Of a stretch of 64,000 nt of DNA, positions 55,101-64,000 are shown piece after piece. The position numbers and the translations under genes were made by a program. The stretch comes from Mytilus trossulus. Lineage: Eukaryota; Mollusca; Bivalvia; Mytilida; Mytilidae. The stretch spans positions 64,650,929-64,714,928 of the forward strand of contig NC_086382.1 of assembly GCF_036588685.1 (NCBI RefSeq), given 5' to 3'. The first letter of the stretch is position 1; every line of letters starts with the position of its first letter. The notes beneath the pieces are model-generated. The model was not told the DNA's origin, ran no database searches, and saw only the letters and a list, made by a program, of their open reading frames with translations.

Positions 55101-58100
55101 TTGACGATCTAATGCACATATATTTGATACTAACATGATTAACTCATGCTAAACTCTGAAATCTGCACAATTTTAGCATTTGAGTTACATTTTAAACGGT
55201 TTTCGTCCTAAATGAAAGTGTGGCATATTTGATAGATTTTTCATATTTAAGCTTGAATGAGAGCGTCTGAAATTGCTAGAACATTTCAAATCTTTAACAC
55301 AAACTAATTGAATTGACTGATTGAATCACTTAAGTGTTTAAAAAGTGTATACAATCTTTCATTAGATGAACCTAAAACTTGAGGCCTAAACAGGCCCTTA
55401 CTGGACCTACTCCTTTCATTTCTTTGCCCTTCAAAATACGTGTAAACTAAAAATACAGGGTATGCATAATGCTAGACAATCAAATGAAATAAACCAAAAT
55501 TGTATAGAACATGAGTAAAGGAAAATGTTTGAAATACATCAATGAGTAATCAGATTAAAAAATCTAGGTAACTTTTCAGGTCAACATAATATACTCAAAC
55601 TTTCAGTTAATGAATTTCATATCTTTTTCAGGGCTATTCAATGTACGAGGAAAGGACTTTGCGAATAAACCATACTTTTATTCCTTTGTTTCTATAGATA
55701 AAAACTCTGTCAGGTGAATTTTACTGTATATTGGGTTTTAAGTTTTGGTAAGAGTTCTTTTGAAGGTTATCGATAAGAGTCATGTAGAATTGATTCATGA
55801 AGGCCAATTTAACAGTATATTTTGCAATGTTATTTGAAGTACTAGTATATGGACACGATAAAAGTATACTGACAATTATTATTAACAACTCAAATGTTGG
55901 AAACGAAAACTATGTTCAAAATTAATCTAGGTCAATACAAATATGAATTAAACTGGTTAGGACAACGTGTTTCACAAAACCACTCTTTTGAAATTCTCAA
56001 GGTTCTTGACTTCTTTAAGTCGTATGTCAGTATGTCAGAAATTGAGCATAACCATACACATGTAATTCATTAAAAGTGAAAGAAGGATATACACTATATA
56101 AATATATTCATAAAGGCATACACTTATCATAAAGGAAAACACATATTCTCCTGTACATTTACTGTGAAACAGTTTAATACTGAGACCAGAATCGTAAGTA
56201 TTAGTTACTTAGTTACTTAAACACGTATACTATCTTATGCAATGCCTTCACTTCAGAGTCTGTTGCATTTATACATTACCGCTGTAAAAAATGTACCATT
56301 GATACTACTTTTGATATAGGTCTTATACATGCTATTGCATTTATGTGTTTTACAGCCTATACATCATTGACAGCAAATCTAAGCTAAATAAAGTCCCGAC
56401 AGATCCAGAATCAAAACAAAAATTGAAAGATCATTTGAAGACAGGTGCAGATGGCAAATGTACCGGGGAATGTGTACAGGTATTTAAAAAGTAATTAAAA
56501 ATGAAAAAAAAAATGGATACAAGTACGTACTCCATACAAATTGCTTGCATCAAAATCACTCCTTCAATATGGAAATATTTGATTTTATACGATGCAGTTA
56601 ATATTTAACTTTTAGGATTTCTCATTTATCAAATACTTATTATAATAAAAATAAAGTAATTCGAAATAGATCAACATAAACTAATTATTCCACACAGGTT
56701 GTTTTATTTAAAAGCACATATTCATCATTAAGTTATTTGGCTTACTATGATGATGCAATTATCAAAAGTATGTTTTTGAGATGTTCTCATTTATTTTAAA
56801 GTATTTATTACAGTTTGAAACATGTCAGTATTTTAGGCATGCAAGTTGTTTGATTTTCGTAATAAATAGCAAGAGAGAGAAACGAGAGAATCTTCGAAGT
56901 TTTAGGAATGAAAGTTGTTAATTATTCTTAACAAGAGAGATAGATTAACGTCTGCTTAATTCCTAATTCTGTTTGGTCATTTTGTCGTTTTGTAACTATA
57001 ATTATAGGTAATGGAATATGATCACAATCAGTTTGCCCTCAACATAGCTTCATTAGCAAAGAAGTCAACAGGAAGAATCTGGCTGTCCTATGATTGTAAT
57101 TATAAACTGTACTCTGTAATTCCAAAAGTAAGTCCTTGAGAAAAATGTGGTTATTTGAAGAATAATTGATGGTTATGTAATGTCAAGTGGCAAAAACATC
57201 TGAAAGAATAAAAAGAAATTGTTTACAGACAAGATAAAAATGATTTATCAATTATGTTATGTAAGAAAGTACATTCTTTCCCGTATCAGTGTACTTCAAA
57301 AAATTGAGAAACACATTTTCAACAAAAAGTTTGTTAAACAAGGCTTGAGTAAGGACTCATCTTTTCATGGCGAAATGCTCGCTAAACTTTAAGAAAGTTT
57401 AATTTTCCCGTCCAATCTTGTACTACTTATTTATAGTTTCGTTATGAAATATTCATTTTCTAGGAGTTATTTATAAATGTCAATTTCTGTCATTCTACCT
57501 AATAAATTACAACATGAAATTGAAATTTGAATTTAAGTAAAATGAACAAATTTGCTAGAACCCACAATTCAGTTTTGGGATGTCGCATTGCGGTGATTGA
57601 AAAAACAAATTTAAACGTTATGTTCTATTCTTGTTTTTGTAACTTAATATTTGCTTATTTTTGTATACTCTTGAATTGTCAAACCGAAACAAAACTGCGC
57701 TGATTCTTGAGACTTCCGTAGGTTTGTTGTCTGCGCGTTTGTCATACATAGATAATAGTGCGTTGGTAAACAATAACCTTCATACATATTTGAAATATAT
57801 GGCAATCAATATATTTGTCTATATTGTATACTAATCTATCTAGACATTTCCTAAGAAAGAAGTTATAAAAGTGGGCTTAGAAGAAAAAATGCTAAATTGT
57901 CTGACATCTTTTTCATAATCCAATTTCAACGACTTTGTGTCAATTTCATTATTTTTACACAATATTCAGATTGTGTTCCAACATGTTAAAAAGTATATTA
58001 ACATTACAAGAGAAATTCAATAAGTGTAAGTCCATAAAAGCTGACAGACCAAACGTTGTCAATCGACACAACAAGTGAATAACGGACATATTCCTGACCA

Positions 58101-61100
58101 AACGTATTTATATGTGACATACCGTACTAATAATTGTATTTTATACCGACAAAGTATTTGAATTCGATGCGACTGTCATACAAGTGAGAGGTTTAGTTAG
58201 CTATAAAACCAGGTTCAAACCCCCTTTTCTACATAAGAAAATGCCTGTACTAAGTCAGGAATATGACATTTATTTTCCTCGTTTGATATGTTTGAGCTTT
58301 TGATTTCGCCATTGATAAGGGACTATTCTTTTGAATTTTCCTCGGAGTTCAGTAGTTTTCTTATTTTTCATTTTGACGAAGTGTATGAATAATATACTAA
58401 TATAGTAATAAGTTGTGGTTTGCCGATAGAGCATCAATTCGACAGACAACTGTTTCAATTTTAATTATTCTGAGTATGTCAGAGTATAATAGTTATCAAA
58501 GAGCATAGCATTTTGTTCGTAGCTGTTATATCATAACAAACACGAAGTTGTGTTATTTAGTTCGACTTTGAAATATTTGTGTTATCCATTTTTTTTAGGA
58601 AAAAGTGTACCAAGCAATTCCACCTACATTGTATTTAAAAGCTAGAAAGAATTTTATTGAAAGGAACGGAATGAGAAATTCAAATGTAAGTGGACAATGA
58701 TTATACTGATTAGAAATTAAAAAAAAAAAAGAATTTTGGAATTATGTCTTTACAAAAGCAAGATTTTATATGACTCAAAACAATTCCCTGTATGTAAAAC
58801 ATGCTCTGTTTAATGAGATAATGTAATTGATCTTACAAAATATCATTGGGAATAGCGATGTAAAGCGTACATTTTGTTTGTTTGATATAACTGCAAAAAG
58901 AAGAATATGTTTAGAATATTTGTTAAGGGTCCTTACCAAATGAAGATTCCACCTCATCACAATATCTTCATTGGAAAATTGTACAGAAAATGTAACTTTC
59001 TATTTTCAGCTTTTGGATTCGGTTGTTATAGTTGAATTTTTTGCAAGACTTGAAAAAGAGGTAAAATTACATAATATTAAATTAAAATTGTGGTAGTCAT
59101 TTGTGCAATCAGTTAACTGGTAATAAATGTGAAATAATACGTGATAGAAACGTTAATCTACTAACCCACAAAGGACTTATAAATGCGCTTCAATTACTAT
59201 TAAAGTAATTCAATCAGGCAGACGAATAAACACTTAAATGTTATATTTAATCATAGATGATCTCACAGAAAACAATGCAGCTATAAAGAAATGGCTAAAT
59301 TAATTAATTCAGAGCATCATCAAACACATATCCGATATCTTTGTCATTCTTTTAAATAAAATCATAAATAAGGCACATCCTTTTATTTCTTATACATAGT
59401 AGTAAAATCGAGATTTAAACAATCATTTGTACTATACTTTTTAAAATTCAAATTATTCTAACATAAGTATTCTTTCAACAAACTTTATGTAAACAAAATC
59501 ATCGATTGTTTTTAAAACTACGGCTGTCAGCAGTCACAGATTCGTCAATATTTTGTGAAAATGTTTGAATAATTCATACAATTTGTTCTCGGTACCTTTT
59601 TCCTTAAATTTGATTCTTTTTTGTTCAAAATTTTATACGAAAAGATAACTTCATACAATCAGTAGATTAGAAACTACTGTAGCAACAACATTATGTAAGG
59701 CATAAGGGACACTATAGGACGTAAAATGAAAAGAAAAACAAACCCAACACATAAAACACTCTAAGAAATAAAAAATTCACTGTGCCGTTTGTTTTCAATT
59801 TTCAATTTTTATGTAATAATTAATAAAGATCGATGCAAAAGTCGTAACATAAAGGCAGCACTGTTAAACGCAACAGGTATAAGCTTGACAGACTATCTTA
59901 GTGCACCATTGACATAGTGTTCCATTTGGAAGTACATGCTTACTTCTTCCAATTCAAGTTTATACTTTTTTTGAACCACGCCAGATTTGTGCTAAAAGTC
60001 TTTCATTAGGATCTAATATAAAAAGAAGACGTGGTATGATTGCCAATGAGACAACTATCCACAAATTTAAAGACCAAAATGACACAAACATTAACAACTA
60101 TAGGTCACCGTACGGCCTTCAACAATGAGCAAAGCCCATACCACATAGTCATCTATAAAAGACCCCGATAAGACAATGTAAAACAATTCAAACGAGAAAA
60201 CTAACGGCCTTATTTATGTAAAAAAATGAACGAAAAACAAATATGTTACACATAAACAAACGAGAACCACTGAATTACATGCTCCTGACTTGGGACAGGC
60301 ACATACATAAGTAGTGTGGCGGGGTTAAACATATTAGCGGGATTCCAATACTCCCCCTAACCTGGGACAGTGGCATAACAGTACAAGATAAGAACGAACT
60401 ATAAAAATCAGTTGAAAAAGGCTTAACTCATCAGATAGACAAAACATACAAGTGGACGTGGCCGGGTACTTATACTTTTACTGTTGAATAGTTTTATGTG
60501 ATATCAGTTTGACGTGGCTCGGTACTTATACATCTCGTCAATGTGTTTGTATTGGCTTTCATTTTTTTGTGGTTTGTTTTGTATATGCGACTTTTTGTAT
60601 TTCTTTTGTTCTTATTACATGACTCTGTAATTTAAAAAGATCCCGTCAGTATTATATTGGTCTATTATATGTCATTATGATATATTTCTATTATGAATTA
60701 CTATATACGTTGAACCACAAACGTCAAAATCATTCAATCGCGCAGTGGTATTAAAACTTTTTGGATTCTCATAAATTCTACCTATAACTTTTGGACTAGT
60801 TTGAATATCGGTCTATTTCTGTAATTTATTCTTACATACTTTTGACTTTTTAACCCTGTATGCTGACATTGCCTATGTAAATTTTAAAACTGTTTGTATG
60901 CACATTGAACGACAAATTTATGTGACGTATAAAATTTTCTGACGTCAGACACTCAAATCAATTAATGTGTTCGTAGATAGAAGATGTTTTTGTGTTCGGT
61001 TAAATTGTCCCCTTTTAAAATTGTTATACGATGATGACTGATGTACCCATATTTTGACTATTTTATTAATTGTTACTGTTTATTTGACGCATCATGTAAA

Positions 61101-63513
61101 TATAACGGAATTTGATGAGACTGTTATTAAAGTGAGAGGGTTAGCGCTATAGAACCAGGTTTAATCCACAGTTTTATACATTTGAAAATGCCTGTACCAA
61201 GTCAGAAATATGACAGTTCTTGTCCATTCGTTTTTGATGCATTTTGTTATTTGATTTTGCCATGTATTACGGACTTTCCTAATTGATTTTCCTCTGAGTA
61301 AAGTATTTTTGTGACTTTACTTTTTATTCATCCCGACACAAAAAGACATAATGAACAGATCTGAGAGTACTAGCATGCTATTGTTTCCATATAGAATTCA
61401 GTTCTGATACTTTTTAAAACAGTATTTTTACATGCCGAATTGGTTGAATTTTTTATAAAGATTTTTATTCGAAAGCATCATTATGAAACATTTACATTTT
61501 CTTGAGTAGACCATTAAAATATAAACAAGATCAAATACTTAGCTGAGCATATTTGACGCTCATTTTAATTTACCATTTTCAAATATAATATTTATTGGAG
61601 AAAAAGCTCCATACCCCAGAACCATAAAAGAGGGACGAAAGATACCGAGGGGACAGTCAAACTCATAAATCTAAAATAAACTGACAACACTATGGCTTAA
61701 AATGAAAAGACAAACAGATAAACAATAGTACACCTGCCACAACATAAAACACTAAAGAATAAACAACACGAACCCAACCACAAAGTAGGGGTGATCTCAG
61801 GTGCTCTGGAAGGGTAAGCAGATCCTGCTCCACATATAGCACCGTTTGTTGCTTATGTGATAACAATTCCGGTAAATAGTCTAATTCGGTAGGTCACATT
61901 CATGAAAGGGAAGGGGATTGTAGTTACGACGTAAGGAACATATCCGATATCATTTGTGAAACGGTTATTCCGTAACGGTTAACCAACTCATGATGGCGTC
62001 CGTAAAATTAACGAAGGGATGATTACAACTTTACCATTTGGAACTCTTGGTTTAATAGCTTCCTTGTGAGCAGCAACCCTCTATCAAGAAAATCATGATA
62101 GGAAATGCAAGCACTGCAATATTGTATCAATTGGGAGATATTTATCCAGTATGCTGGTTTTGCTGGAATAATTTACGATCGATCAAACGTGACTATCGAA
62201 CATTTCACATTTAATTGTGTTGATACAAAAAAAAAATGTCGAGCACATAAAAGAGCGATGTTAGAACTTTATTGCCCTGAAATGCTTTTTGCTTTCTATT
62301 TTATAATTCAAATGAAAATACTTCCCAAATAGATATAAGAGAATGTTTTACTAGGTTGTCATGACGGAATAAAACTATATCTTGTTCACCTCGATGTTAC
62401 ATTTTGAACACTTTCATGCAGTTTGTCACGAAGCATCTGTGTTGCTGCTTGATTTGTCTACTAATGGAAGCTATTGAAATAAAATACAAATTATTGTCGC
62501 TGTCGTTTATTGTAATTTTTCTCAAAATTACGGCATTGAACAATAGAAAAAACAGAGGGATAAAAGATATCCGCCTTGTTTTCCTCCATTGACATTTTAA
62601 AAGTCTTCAGAAAATACTTCAGATTTCACGCGAAGGCGGACTGCCTTATAATTTGTTTTTATCATATTTATCGCTTTGTTTCTTGTTCAAGATTCTTCTC
62701 TCTACATCTAACTATTGTAATGGGAAATTTTTCTTTTCTTGTTCTGTCTTAGTTTATTTTACAAAAACACATGTTTGGTACGAAATACAATATAGCAGTT
62801 AAATGAAACTGAAAAGATAATTTATTATACTAATCGAATAACTCACAAAAGAAAAATAAAGTGTGGAGTACTTTGTCAAAATTATCCTGGTACCTTTGAT
62901 AACTGTTTTTAAAAATGTCCATCTCTCATGTATATAACGGTGTCATTTTCTCCATATCTGTGTAAAAAGTAAAATGCAAAAGTATCGAATTCTCATAGAA
63001 ATTACGATCGGAAAATCCCATTTCAAATGGGAAAATCCAAATCTCAAAGCAAATCAAACGAAGTGAGAACATCTGACGTGTATGGTATTACTGGATTTCC
63101 TACCATGATCTTTAGAATAACAAATGGAGGCGGCAAAAAAACGTTCATTGTTGCTTGAATTTTGAGATATAAAATCAACGACTTAACATTTCAAAATGAT
63201 TATGCCTTGGTATTACATAAAGAAATATGTAATAATTGTTTATATGCCAAAAAAGTCTCATTATCAAAATTACAAAATCATTTTAACATGTTGAATTACT
63301 TTTGAATTTGTTTTTTAGTTCAATATGAACATATCATTTGACATATTTAGTGCAATCATAATAAAATTACAAGAATATGACATTTTATTTACGATATCTG
63401 TCATAATTCATACTATCGTATGCAATGTGAACGTTCCTTTTGTTTTAACAGATATTAGAAGGTATTCCCTGGACAGTTCATCAAGCTGCAGAAGAAGCTA
63501 TTAAAGTGAGAAG
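43153..63513 (+). CDS. XPNPEP2: Xaa-Pro aminopeptidase 2-like, secreted (partial, 5' two-thirds)
   Basis: Fourteen exons join in one frame for about 421 codons: 43153-43189, 44698-44779, 45224-45319, 49002-49074, 49534-49638, 51019-51120, 51528-51674, 53152-53247, 55632-55713, 56356-56479, 57008-57127, 58599-58685, 59010-59060, 63452-63513. The protein starts with a signal peptide (MTQFVSWLLILFC), then shows aminopeptidase P landmarks: VDAYIITADDVHM, KRLQAVSGFSANFG, SLWTDGRHFRQAE, NNDLVDEIWTDSR, RTWQEKIEDVRKEM, AWLFNVRGKDF, CTGECVQV, IWLSYDCNYKLYSVIPKEK and VVIVEFFARLEKE. The signal peptide, NCVT and WQEK place it with membrane/secreted XPNPEP2 rather than cytosolic XPNPEP1. These enzymes remove the N-terminal residue before proline (bradykinin-type peptides). 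Domains I and II are complete; the metal-binding residues of domain III lie past the window. One intron is GC-AG. The last exon leaves phase 2 at a GTTAGT donor, so the gene continues. Confidence 0.93.
44698..44779 (+). CDS. XPNPEP2: XPNPEP2 exon 2
   Basis: Acceptor TTCTTTAG, donor AACT/GTAAGT. Mature N-terminus, VDTNGHEISQQRF to ENCVT. Confidence 0.8.
45224..45319 (+). CDS. XPNPEP2: XPNPEP2 exon 3
   Basis: 32 codons; start of domain I (LSEVRKLFDKNNVDAYIITA). Donor is GTTAGT. The next intron holds the antisense LINE. Confidence 0.88.
45960..47763 (-). mobile_element. Non-LTR retrotransposon (Jockey-like LINE), truncated, RT frameshifted
   Basis: Antisense within XPNPEP2 intron 3. From about 47763 the minus strand reads a pre-RT region (VWWNEDVKLAKKELNKA), then RT motifs PGPDGFFPELF, AYRPISLTSVVSKLMERI; a one-base frame change near 46811; then EGFRQYRSTVNALL, LALFIDFEKAYDSIW, GLPQGSVLSPILFNIF, the catalytic FADDATIW (46410-46387) and LGVTLDQKLTCNTHI, ending at a stop at 45983. 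The endonuclease domain is missing (5' truncation) and no 3' tail is obvious. The frame change makes it inactive. It does not disturb XPNPEP2 coding. Confidence 0.88.
48140..48560 (+). repeat. Direct duplication of a ~135-bp segment
   Basis: 48145-48280 and 48415-48555 share ATAGAA(A/G)AA-TGGAATGTTGT, AAATGATGAATACT, GATGG-GG-TCTGTGTA and CACATTATTTG-ACAACTCTCCTTA, separated by about 130 bases with its own short tandem duplication (TTACATCGAGGCTTATTCT twice, 48302-48337). Confidence 0.75.
49002..49074 (+). CDS. XPNPEP2: XPNPEP2 exon 4
   Basis: CDKRLQAVSGFSANFG, equivalent to the (C/H)D-RRA-ISGF-GSAG segment of the family. Phase 0 in, 1 out. Confidence 0.88.
49534..49638 (+). CDS. XPNPEP2: XPNPEP2 exon 5
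   Basis: TSTSASLWTDGRHFRQAEKE: the WTDGRY/F-QA signature of domain I. Phase 1 in and out. Confidence 0.92.
49995..50300 (+). repeat. R3 dispersed repeat
   Basis: AAAGGCAACAGTAGTATACC, CTGTTCAAAACTCATAAATC, AACCGAGGGAAACG and GACACACACAGAGACGGAC; the cleanest R3 5' half in the window. Lies in XPNPEP2 intron 5. Confidence 0.75.
51019..51120 (+). CDS. XPNPEP2: XPNPEP2 exon 6
   Basis: VTVTDWIIQKL and GSAPSYMNA; phase 1 in and out, donor GCTG/GTAAAA. Confidence 0.85.
51528..51674 (+). CDS. XPNPEP2: XPNPEP2 exon 7
   Basis: WWRNFDTVLSQSKIRLLPI, NNDLVDEIWTDSR, then RPSKDLNSLDIKYAG. Phase 1 in and out; donor GCTG/GTATGT. Its last ~45 bases plus the donor are amplified downstream. Confidence 0.9.
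51626..52490 (+). repeat. Tandem array of exon 7 3' end plus splice donor (12 copies)
   Basis: AAAGATCTCAATT occurs at 51641 (true exon) and again at 51705, 51791, 51854, 51940, 52004, 52090, 52162, 52248, 52320, 52371 and 52422. Spacing alternates 64/86 (a ~150-bp dimer) and ends 72, 86, 72, 51, 51. Each copy contains the coding stretch for about RPSKDLNSLDIKYAG, the GCTG/GTATGTATG donor (ATGATGG in the third) and, in the long units, the start of the intron (ATAGTTAATATAACC). Reading past the first donor meets TAA after ten codons. Confidence 0.93.
53152..53247 (+). CDS. XPNPEP2: XPNPEP2 exon 8 (GC donor)
   Basis: RTWQEKIEDVRKEMTKKNVE and VTGVDEIA. The frame to exon 9 (A-W-LFN) is restored only if the exon ends at ATTGCAT with intron start GCAAGT, the usual form of a GC-AG donor. 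Confidence 0.85.
53519..53880 (+). mobile_element. LINE 3'-terminal coding fragment
   Basis: Reads LILIYKTVNGLTPDY, a stop, MLNIDDVQHHNLRPVSNNDL, FVPRPNTSFYKKSFHYSLTK and VWNNLPLE. The 'SF-YS-KVWNNLP' block is the standard C-terminus of many L2/CR1/Jockey-like LINE RT proteins. Frame is lost soon after KKN. In XPNPEP2 intron 8, sense orientation. Confidence 0.7.
54245..54409. mobile_element. 165-bp foldback MITE
   Basis: Terminal inverted repeats GGAATAACAGTACTGTAGTT + GAAGAG, perfect over 26 bases, then paired inner segments TTTGACGGTCGCAAAT and ATTTGCGACCGTCAAA around a GGCGACGCGTAGCGGAGACA loop. It may be the hairpin part of a larger repeat, since TCTAATGCATTAC (54413) is mirrored by TGCATTAGAATGTAA at 54779. 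Confidence 0.85.
54896..54945. repeat. ATT microsatellite
   Basis: ATTATT repeats about nine times near 54919-54940. Confidence 0.85.
55632..55713 (+). CDS. XPNPEP2: XPNPEP2 exon 9
   Basis: (W)LFNVRGKDFANKPYFYSF, equivalent to the WLFNLR-SD--YNP-FFSY block. Phase 1 in, 2 out. Confidence 0.9.
56356..56479 (+). CDS. XPNPEP2: XPNPEP2 exon 10
   Basis: LYIIDSKSKLNKVPTDPES to CTGECVQ. Two Cys as in XPNPEP2 (CTGPMCVQ). Phase 2 in, 0 out. Confidence 0.85.
57008..57127 (+). CDS. XPNPEP2: XPNPEP2 exon 11
   Basis: 40 codons, VMEYDHNQFALNIASL to RIWLSYDCNYKLYSVIPK. Phase 0 in and out. Confidence 0.85.
58150..58360 (+). repeat. R6 dispersed repeat
   Basis: GATGCGACTGTCATACAAGT, GAGAGGTTTAGTTAGCTAT, AAAACCAGGTTCAAACCCCC, 'AATGCCTGTACTAAGTCAGG' and TTTTCCTCGGAGTTCAG. 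Confidence 0.75.
58599..58685 (+). CDS. XPNPEP2: XPNPEP2 exon 12
   Basis: 29 codons: EKVYQAIPPTLYLKARKN and IERNGMRNSN, the K--KN--E--GMR hinge into the catalytic domain. Confidence 0.85.
59010..59060 (+). CDS. XPNPEP2: XPNPEP2 exon 13
   Basis: 17 codons, LLDSVVIVEFFARLEKE, first helix of domain III. Phase 0 in and out. Confidence 0.8.
60015..60330 (-). repeat. R2 dispersed repeat, reverse copy
   Basis: AAGACGTGGTATGATTGCCA, ATGAGACAACTATCCAC, CACCGTACGGCCTTCAACAA and 'AAACGAGAAAACTAACGGCC'; ends near ACTTGGGACAGGCACATACA. It is very similar to the 26.2 kb copy and lies in XPNPEP2 intron 13. Confidence 0.82.
61085..61315 (+). repeat. R6 dispersed repeat
   Basis: TTTGATGAGACTGTTATTAA, GTGAGAGGGTTAGCGCTATA, AACCAGGTTTAATCCAC and AATGCCTGTACCAAGTCAG. 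Confidence 0.72.
61620..62170 (-). mobile_element. R1 retroelement tail, reverse copy
   Basis: From about 62165 the minus strand encodes the start of the RT tail, frame-damaged, then the ...GRHHELVNRYG region, followed by the shared 3' UTR ending at ACGAAAGATACCGAGGGGAC near 61635. The third R1 copy that still carries protein-coding remnants. Confidence 0.72.
62171..63451. other. End of XPNPEP2 intron 13, nothing recognised
   Basis: Only an isolated R4 end box (TCCTGGTACCTTTGATAACT, near 62886). ORFs are short and without motifs. Confidence 0.45.
63452..63513 (+). CDS. XPNPEP2: XPNPEP2 exon 14
   Basis: ILEGIPWTVHQAAEEAIKVR, between LEKE and the metal-binding core of the family. Acceptor TTTTAACAG, donor AAG/GTTAGT, phase 2 out. 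Confidence 0.8.
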
Positions 63514-64000
63514 GTTAGTTGCATTGTGATAAGTCATCAATTATCCAAACTGAGAAATGTATTTCACTCTATATAGCGCTGATTCCTTTTCCGGGTTTAG
63601 CATGACTTCAGTTCTTCTTGGTTTTATAAGCTCATTACAGTTTGCATGTATATTTCAAATATATCGCCTCGATCATCTCAGAGGAGAAATTTATTATCTT
63701 AATGCGCATATGGTGCAATGATATTGGTACTGTTAAATTTGACTTATGAATCACTTGATTGAAACGCCAAAGAGGTTAACTTATTTTTAGAAGTCTTTGT
63801 TTTTATAATCGTTTTCCTTCTTGAGCTCCATTTTTTGAATTTCCAAATTGAAACCACATATTAAGTTACAACTTGGGTATTTCCTTCAAAATTTTGTGTT
63901 TGAAATACCGACTCAACGATATTTCAAATTAACTTTTAAGACCAGAGATACTAACAAGCATGACAGCTACTAGTATACAACAATGATTTTAAAATGCAAA
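63514..64000 (+). other. XPNPEP2 intron 14 (start)
   Basis: Nothing recognised; the catalytic exons must lie beyond the window. Confidence 0.5.

Noticed and set aside
62105-62332. 75-codon plus-strand ORF
   Set aside because: Its first part is the antisense of the R1 RT tail; the rest has no motif.
43153-63513. Cytosolic XPNPEP1 assignment
   Set aside because: The in-phase signal-peptide exon, the NCVT segment and the CTGECVQV and RTWQEK blocks fit XPNPEP2 better.

Overview
The window is nuclear DNA of an invertebrate animal, most likely a marine bivalve of the mussel (Mytilus) type. It is AT-rich. Genes are split into short exons with GT-AG introns and fill little of the sequence. Much of the rest is dispersed repeat families that I recognise from memory as typical of mytilid DNA; no search was run. 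I see no prokaryotic operon, CRISPR array or phage.

Layout. 0.7-13.5 kb (- strand): four phase-compatible exons of an unrecognised, probably extracellular, multidomain protein, with several transposable-element remnants in its introns. 16.9-18 kb: 3' end of a LINE (- strand). 20.5-23.4 kb (+): an inhibitor-of-apoptosis gene (IAP-1: BIR, UBA-like, RING). 24-28 kb: repeats and a tRNA-Ser-like gene. 28.2-28.9 kb: piece of an RT retroelement. 31.1-33.3 kb (-): a two-exon Shaw/Kv3-like potassium channel. 34-35 kb: two foldback MITEs. 35.7-39.6 kb (+): a second IAP (IAP-2), with a 33-bp minisatellite in the intron that splits its BIR. 40.2-41.5 kb: a nested, more GC-rich non-autonomous DNA transposon. 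43.15 kb to beyond the end (+): the first 14 exons of a secreted Xaa-Pro aminopeptidase (XPNPEP2 type), covering the signal peptide, both N-terminal domains and the start of the catalytic domain. An antisense LINE and many repeats sit in its introns.

The two IAP genes share exon phases and domain order and look like local paralogues, with the unrelated channel gene between them on the other strand. IAP-2 keeps the residues that hold IAP-binding-motif peptides; IAP-1 has lost most of them.

The strongest unusual signals are: (1) twelve tandem copies of the 3' end of one XPNPEP2 exon together with its splice donor; (2) a Shaw-like channel whose S6 PVP hinge is PIA and whose S4 is shortened; (3) a tRNA-Ser body with an Asn-type ATT anticodon; (4) a GC-AG intron in XPNPEP2; (5) several intact-looking palindromic or TIR-bounded elements, two with clear target-site duplications. 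I do not see a new multi-gene system.
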